This document shows positions 59,931-64,000 of a DNA stretch of 64,000 bases, in pieces (position 1 is the first letter of the stretch; each line of letters opens with the position of its first letter). A model generated the notes under the pieces. The model was given only the letters and a program-made list of their open reading frames with translations, was not told the DNA's origin and made no database searches. The stretch comes from PALSA-693 sp963729695 (lineage in GTDB: Bacteria > Actinomycetota > Acidimicrobiia > Acidimicrobiales > Palsa-688), in the NCBI GenBank assembly GCA_963729695.1, contig CAVSOT010000010.1, positions 1 to 64,000 on the forward strand. The letters are read 5' to 3'. The position numbers and the translations under genes were made by a program.

Positions 59931-62726
59931 TTACTCGCCACCTATGAGCGGCTGCTCGTCGGGTAGGGCGTCGTCGGGTAGGGCGTCGTCAGGTGCGGCT
60001 GCGGTCACCACGGCAGAGTCTCCCAGATAGGCGGCGCGGACCAGATCGGACCGGTGCATCTCGTCGGGCGTGCCCTCGAAGATCAATTGCCCGAAATCCA
60101 GCACGTAGACGTAGTCACAGACCCCCCGCACCAGGGTCATGTCGTGCTCGACCAGCAGTATCCCGCATCCTCGCTCACGCACCACCGCTTTGAGTACCCG
60201 CTGGAATTCCTCAGTCTCGTGACCGTCGAGTCCCGACGAGGGCTCGTCGAGCAGCAGCAGGTCGAATTTGCCGGCCAATGCTCTGGCCAGCTCGACCAGG
60301 CGTCTCTGGCCGATCGGCAGCAAACCGACCTGGGTCTCGGCGATGCGCCCCGTCCCTGTGATGGCCATCGCCTCCTCCGCGGCGGAGGATACAACCCGGT
60401 TGGCTTGGCGCGAGCCAAAGACCTGGGCCAGAGGGTTGCCCCCGGCCAGAGCCGCTTCGCGGCCCATGTCCACGTTCTGTCTCACGGTCAGGCTGTTGAA
60501 CAGCTCGGGACGCTGGAACGTGCGGCCCAACCCCTTTCGGGCCCGCTGGGCCGCCCCCTCGTGGCTGACATCAGTGTCGTGGAGATAGATCTTGCCCGAG
60601 CTCGGACGGTTGAGCCCGCTGCACGCGTTGAACGTGGTGGTCTTGCCGGCCCCGTTGGGGCCGACCAGGCCTGTGATCACCCCGGCCGGGGCCGACAGGG
60701 TCACCCCGTCCACCGCTTTGACCCCGCCGAAACGGACCGACAGGTCACGAACCGCCAATCCGGGCCGCGCTTGGTCTCGGGCCACGACCACCTCGCCGTC
60801 CAGGGCTGGGACGGCCGCGGCCGAACCCGCCGCCACCGCGCCGACCGGTATCAGCTCGGCCGGCTTGCGGCCTCCGATGCGATCCAGGAAGTTCCGTATG
60901 AACATGGGAGTGGTACCGCCCCGGGTGCCGTACGCCGCGGAGACCGCGCCCAACCCGAACAGGAGGTTCAGCACGTTGGTGGTGTTCACCCCGGTGATGT
61001 AAGAGGGAATGACGGTATAGCCGACCGCTCCGAGCACGGCATACCACGGCTCCCCGATCGTGATGATGACCACCAGAGCAACCAGGATCAAGGAGTTGAA
61101 CGACTCGAAATAGGTGCCGACGGCGTAGTGGTAAAGCATCCCGGTGAGCGCCCCCGCCAGGGAAGCCATAGCCGCCACGATGCAGAACACGATCACCTTC
61201 AAAACGCTCGAGCTCGCCCCGTGGGTCTCCAGCGCCAGCGGCGAGTCCGCCATGGCCCCCATGAGCCGGCCCAGGCGCCCGTTGCCGATCGCAGTGACCG
61301 CGACCACGACCAACACGACGATGATTAACAGCAGATAGTAGAAACCCCGGTCGGTGGACAGGTTCCAGCTCCCGATGGAGAAGTCCGGGCGGGGGTCCGA
61401 GAGCCCCAGGGCCGACCCTCCGAACATGAACTCGCGGGTGTAGAACACCTGCTGCACCAGGATGCCGAACCCCAGGGTGGCCAGGGCCAAAAACACCCCC
61501 GAGACCCGCACCGCCGGTATGGCGATCAGCGCCCCGACCGGGACCGCCACCAGCGTCGCCAGCACCAGCGACAGCAGCCACGGGATGTGCGCCGAGGTGA
61601 AGTGACCAAACGTCCCTGCTCCGACCGCCGCGAACGCCAGCTGGCACAGCGAGATCTGCCCCGACCGCTTGACCAGCAGCCCCAGCGACAAGAACAGGAT
61701 CATGTCTATCAACGCCGCCGACCACACCACGAGGTGAGTGGTCTGCACGATCGGGATGATGGCGAGCAGTCCGATCGCCACCGCCCCCGCCACCAGGCGC
61801 ACCGGAACCGGAGCGTGGTAGGACCGACGCACCGGCGCCGCCGCCACCAGCCGCCTCGGCATGAGCCGGCCCCGGGGCGTCACAACCAGCACGATGAACA
61901 GGATCAAAAACGGCAGGCTGGCCGGCAGGCCTCCGATCCAGCTGATAGTGGCCGAATACTTGTCGACCAGCGCTCCGGCGATGCCCACGATCAGACCGCC
62001 GATGAAAGTGAGCGGCATGCTGGTGAAATAGCCGATGGCCGCCGCCCCGAACGCCGCGAACACCACCGTCGTCAACGTCACGCCGTCCAGCGACTGCGAC
62101 GGTGCCAGCATCAGGCCCGCCACCGCCGCGAACACCGTGCCGATGATCCAGGCCCACCGCCTGATCCGCACCGGATCGTCCCCGCTCATCGACACCAGGT
62201 CGGGGTTGTCCACCACCCCTCGCATGACGATACCGAAGCGAGTCGACTGGAAGAACCAGTACAGCACTACCGCCGCCACCACCGAGAACCCAAAGAGGAT
62301 GACCTGCTCCCAGGTCACGTTGACACCGAGGATCCGTATGGTGGACTGCGGCAGGAAGTGGCCGAACGTCGGCGGGCTCGTCGGGTGCCACAACGCCCCC
62401 AGGGCGGTGACAATGATGATCAACCCGACGGTGGCCACGACCTTGATGGTCTCGCTCGCCCCCTCGAGCGATCTGGCCATCAACTCCAGCAAGATCCCCA
62501 ACAGCGGAGCGAACACCCCCACCGCCACCAGCGCGGCCAACGGCCACGGCCAACCATGCTCGGTGTGCAAGAAATAAAACAAGAAGACATCGAGCGCGGC
62601 CACGGCACCGTAACCGAAGTTGAAAATGCCAGACGTCTTGTAGGTCAACACCAGACCCATACCAGCCAGGCCGTAAACAGCCCCGGTAGCGAGCCCTATG
62701 ACAATAAAAGGCAGAAACTGATGCAC
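59931..62726 (-). CDS. LivH-LivM-LivG fusion: ABC permease-permease-ATPase in one chain
   Basis: A 931-residue protein. Residues 1-290 are LivH (start FLPFIVIGLATGAVYGLAGM, loop GIVMRGVVDNPDLVSMSGDD). About 310-610 are LivM (LSLGLLVKRSGQISLCQLAF, then LAIPAV-type loop in ALIAIPAVRVSGVFLALATL). About 665-900 are LivG: Walker A GPNGAGKTTT near 690, LPIGQRRLVELARAL signature, LLLLDEPSSGLDGHE, LVEHDM. In most bacteria these are three genes. No internal stop or start with a ribosome site is visible. The C-terminal tail contains PDDALPDDALPDEQ. Confidence 0.95.
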   Translation of the reverse strand: MHQFLPFIVIGLATGAVYGLAGMGLVLTYKTSGIFNFGYGAVAALDVFLFYFLHTEHGWPWPLAALVAVGVFAPLLGILLELMARSLEGASETIKVVATVGLIIIVTALGALWHPTSPPTFGHFLPQSTIRILGVNVTWEQVILFGFSVVAAVVLYWFFQSTRFGIVMRGVVDNPDLVSMSGDDPVRIRRWAWIIGTVFAAVAGLMLAPSQSLDGVTLTTVVFAAFGAAAIGYFTSMPLTFIGGLIVGIAGALVDKYSATISWIGGLPASLPFLILFIVLVVTPRGRLMPRRLVAAAPVRRSYHAPVPVRLVAGAVAIGLLAIIPIVQTTHLVVWSAALIDMILFLSLGLLVKRSGQISLCQLAFAAVGAGTFGHFTSAHIPWLLSLVLATLVAVPVGALIAIPAVRVSGVFLALATLGFGILVQQVFYTREFMFGGSALGLSDPRPDFSIGSWNLSTDRGFYYLLLIIVVLVVVAVTAIGNGRLGRLMGAMADSPLALETHGASSSVLKVIVFCIVAAMASLAGALTGMLYHYAVGTYFESFNSLILVALVVIITIGEPWYAVLGAVGYTVIPSYITGVNTTNVLNLLFGLGAVSAAYGTRGGTTPMFIRNFLDRIGGRKPAELIPVGAVAAGSAAAVPALDGEVVVARDQARPGLAVRDLSVRFGGVKAVDGVTLSAPAGVITGLVGPNGAGKTTTFNACSGLNRPSSGKIYLHDTDVSHEGAAQRARKGLGRTFQRPELFNSLTVRQNVDMGREAALAGGNPLAQVFGSRQANRVVSSAAEEAMAITGTGRIAETQVGLLPIGQRRLVELARALAGKFDLLLLDEPSSGLDGHETEEFQRVLKAVVRERGCGILLVEHDMTLVRGVCDYVYVLDFGQLIFEGTPDEMHRSDLVRAAYLGDSAVVTAAAPDDALPDDALPDEQPLIGGE
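59958..59987. repeat. 15-base tandem repeat in the fusion's C-terminal tail
   Basis: Two head-to-tail 15-base units (59958-59972 and 59973-59987) encode a doubled PDDAL. It lies outside the ATPase domain and probably has little functional effect. Confidence 0.7.
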
Positions 62727-62963
62727 AGGTCCCTGAGCCTCACCTCGTAGCCGAACGGAAACACACCAAGCGGAGGCTTTGTGATTGGCAAACGAAGACT
62801 TTCCTTTCCTTGCCGATGATAGGTGCTGATTTCGGTGTCGACGAGGTACTGCGGCACCCGACGGCGCGGAGTAAAATCGCTCCTACCACGCGAAGTAGCG
62901 ACTTGTGCCTACTCCTGGCAATCTACGGATCCTCTCCCCATGTAAAACGGCAGCTACGTAACT

Positions 62964-62975
62964 GACGTCGATATC
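62964..62975 (-). promoter_or_regulatory. GACGTCGATATC element, site 16, upstream of the Liv transporter
   Basis: Read on the minus strand as TTGATATCGACGTC, 240 bases before the LivHMG start. -10 candidates (TAGCTG at 15 bases) are weak. It would put the transporter in the same regulon as the binding proteins. Confidence 0.45.
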
Positions 62976-63301
62976 AAACCATATTTGGAGCGCTGAAGTC
63001 AACTAGGCTCATTGTGGTCCTAGGCAAGCTGCTCATCCGGGTCTGCTACGGCACCGTGGGCTGCGGTCCCAACAAGGACTGCCATTAGAAATGGGCTGAC
63101 GTAGACGGAGCGGTCATGTCGGGCGGGGCGTCGGGTCTTGCGGCGGTCGGCAACACCTAGCCCTAAGCCATCGCGCAGTCCTGCGTAGACCATTCTGGCG
63201 ACGTCGGCACAATGGTCACCTGATCCGCGACGCAGTCCCTGGGAGATTCATCTAACTTCGCTGTCGCTCGTTGAGGGCGGCTGGCATCCATCCGCAGCCT
63301 C

Positions 63302-63337
63302 GATATCGATATCGGAATATGGGAGTGTGTGTATAGT
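63302..63337 (+). promoter_or_regulatory. GATATCGATATC element and promoter, site 17 (EthD-like gene)
   Basis: A perfect element at 63302-63313. The -10 TATAGT is at 63332-63337, farther away than in other sites, so here the element sits just upstream of the -35 position. The ATG follows the -10 by 6 bases with no ribosome site: leaderless. Confidence 0.6.
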
Positions 63338-63343
63338 TGATGA

Positions 63344-64000
63344 ATGGTGCACCTCGCAGGAACTCCTTCCGACCAACTACCGGATGTGCTCGTTACGGGC
63401 TCGACCGACGTACGGTTCGCCTTCATCTCCCTGTCGGCTCGTGAGCCCAACGGTCGGGACGCCGAGTATCTCGCCTGGCATTCCCTGGATCACCGGCCCG
63501 AACAACACCGGCTCGCGGGGTTGCGCAACTCCCTTCGGCTCGTCTCGACGCCTGAATGCCGAGCCGCTCGGGCTGCCAGCGTCGACCGCTACGACGCGGT
63601 CGACCACGTCATGACGTATCTCTTCAGTGATCCGGGGGCAATATCCCGCTTCAGCGACCTCGGTGCGGCGCTCAACAAGGGCGGCCGCATGCCATTGCGC
63701 CTGCCCACAGTGGAGTTCATGACGGCGAATATGGCCGGAAAAGTGGCCGCGCCGCTTGCTGTGGCGGGCGCTGATGTTATCCCGTGGCGTCCGGCGCAGG
63801 GGGTCTACGTCATCATCGAGAACGGGCAGGCTCCTGCTGACGCCCTCGCCGACGTTCCCGGAGTGGCCGGCATCTGGTGGTACCACGGCGCTCTCGCTCC
63901 AGCGCATTATTCGACCGATGCCCGCGGAATGCAGATCACCTACTGCTATCTGGACGATGATCCGGTAGCCACCGCCGATCGGCTCGGCGAAGAGATCCGG
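63344..64000 (+). CDS. EthD-like dimeric alpha-beta-barrel protein, runs off the window
   Basis: An open frame from ATG 63344 to the window end (219 residues visible). It reads VRFAFISLSAREPNGRDAEY, then WHSLDHRPEQHRL, VMTYLFSDPGAISRFSDLG and later VIPWRPAQGVYVIIENGQAP: two ferredoxin-like repeats of an EthD/Dabb-type barrel. I do not recognise a characterised member. Base composition and codon pattern are strongly coding. The gene is incomplete at its 3' end. Confidence 0.7.
   Translation, partial: MVHLAGTPSDQLPDVLVTGSTDVRFAFISLSAREPNGRDAEYLAWHSLDHRPEQHRLAGLRNSLRLVSTPECRAARAASVDRYDAVDHVMTYLFSDPGAISRFSDLGAALNKGGRMPLRLPTVEFMTANMAGKVAAPLAVAGADVIPWRPAQGVYVIIENGQAPADALADVPGVAGIWWYHGALAPAHYSTDARGMQITYCYLDDDPVATADRLGEEIR

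Larger units (their letters stand above)
62727..63343. other. Regulatory gap between the transporter and the last gene
   Basis: No supportable gene in 617 bases. It carries elements at 62964-62975 and 63302-63313 and must contain the promoters of the transporter (minus) and the EthD-like gene (plus). Confidence 0.5.

Noticed and set aside
8471..63313. KstR or KstR2 operators
   Set aside because: Those sites contain TnnAACnnGTTnnA- or AAGCAAnnnnTTGCTT-type symmetry; the dispersed element here is GAYRTYGAYRTC, a different core.
63163..63450. Minus-strand frame of 95 codons
   Set aside because: It overlaps the better plus-strand EthD-like gene and the site-17 promoter; composition is not protein-like.
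1..64000. tRNA, rRNA, CRISPR array, phage or integrative element borders
   Set aside because: No cloverleaf-like segments, no regular repeat-spacer pattern, no integrase; the only mobile-element trace is the IS630 fragment at 27.1-27.5 kb.

Overview
This 64 kb window looks like part of a high-GC actinobacterial chromosome. F420-type enzymes (two LLM-class oxidoreductases and one Ddn-like protein), many CoA-dependent catabolic genes, P450s and GTG/TTG starts point to an actinobacterium. The LivH-LivM-LivG fusion and the gene mix make me lean to an uncultured Acidimicrobiia-like lineage; that placement is inference. I see no rRNA, tRNA, CRISPR array or phage.

The window is a catabolic island for hydrophobic carboxylic, terpenoid/steroid-like or aromatic substrates. 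From left to right it holds: a minus-strand operon (amidohydrolase, SDR, P450, Ddn-like, CaiB) with a TetR (0.1-6.1 kb); a gene graveyard with a collapsed aldehyde dehydrogenase, an APH-family kinase and SDR/SnoaL fragments (6.1-10.4 kb); two cysteine-rich substrate-binding lipoproteins (8.7-11.8 kb); amidohydrolases (11.8-16.8 kb); a tightly overlapped thiolase-like/DUF35/hydrolase/P450 operon (17.1-21.1 kb); a third cysteine-rich binding protein (22.3 kb); a KstD-like flavoprotein and Rieske oxygenase (23.9-27.1 kb) facing a fourth binding protein; LLM and beta-oxidation genes (29.4-33.8 kb); an acyl-CoA synthetase and paired amidohydrolases (33.8-38.5 kb); a stretch with three frameshifted genes (39.4-44.5 kb); a Baeyer-Villiger-type monooxygenase, second Rieske oxygenase and fifth binding protein (46.5-51.5 kb); PhaC, SnoaL, a double CaiB and a D-aminoacylase-type enzyme (51.6-58.6 kb); and a branched-chain-amino-acid-type ABC transporter with LivH, LivM and LivG fused in one 931-residue protein (59.2-62.7 kb).

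The most striking signal is not a gene. A 12-base palindromic element, consensus GAYRTYGAYRTC (often exactly GATATCGATATC), occurs at 17 places, all between genes or in gene-poor remnants. In eight of them the element overlaps the -35 hexamer and a -10-like hexamer follows at exactly 17 bases. The genes next to these sites cover uptake (three binding proteins, possibly the transporter), ring or chain oxidation, CoA activation and PhaC, so I infer one regulon. Two of these promoters, at 8.6 kb and 59.05 kb, are followed by a shared RNA leader with a covarying hairpin and a second hairpin over the Shine-Dalgarno sequence; the second copy has lost its gene. Some promoters appear to give leaderless mRNAs.

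A likely working model: five lipoproteins deliver related acids to one fused permease; acyl-CoA synthetase and CaiB enzymes form CoA esters; P450, Rieske, KstD-like and BVMO enzymes oxidise the skeleton; thiolase, acyl-CoA dehydrogenase and hydroxyacyl-CoA dehydrogenase shorten it; PhaC may store the acyl-CoA products.
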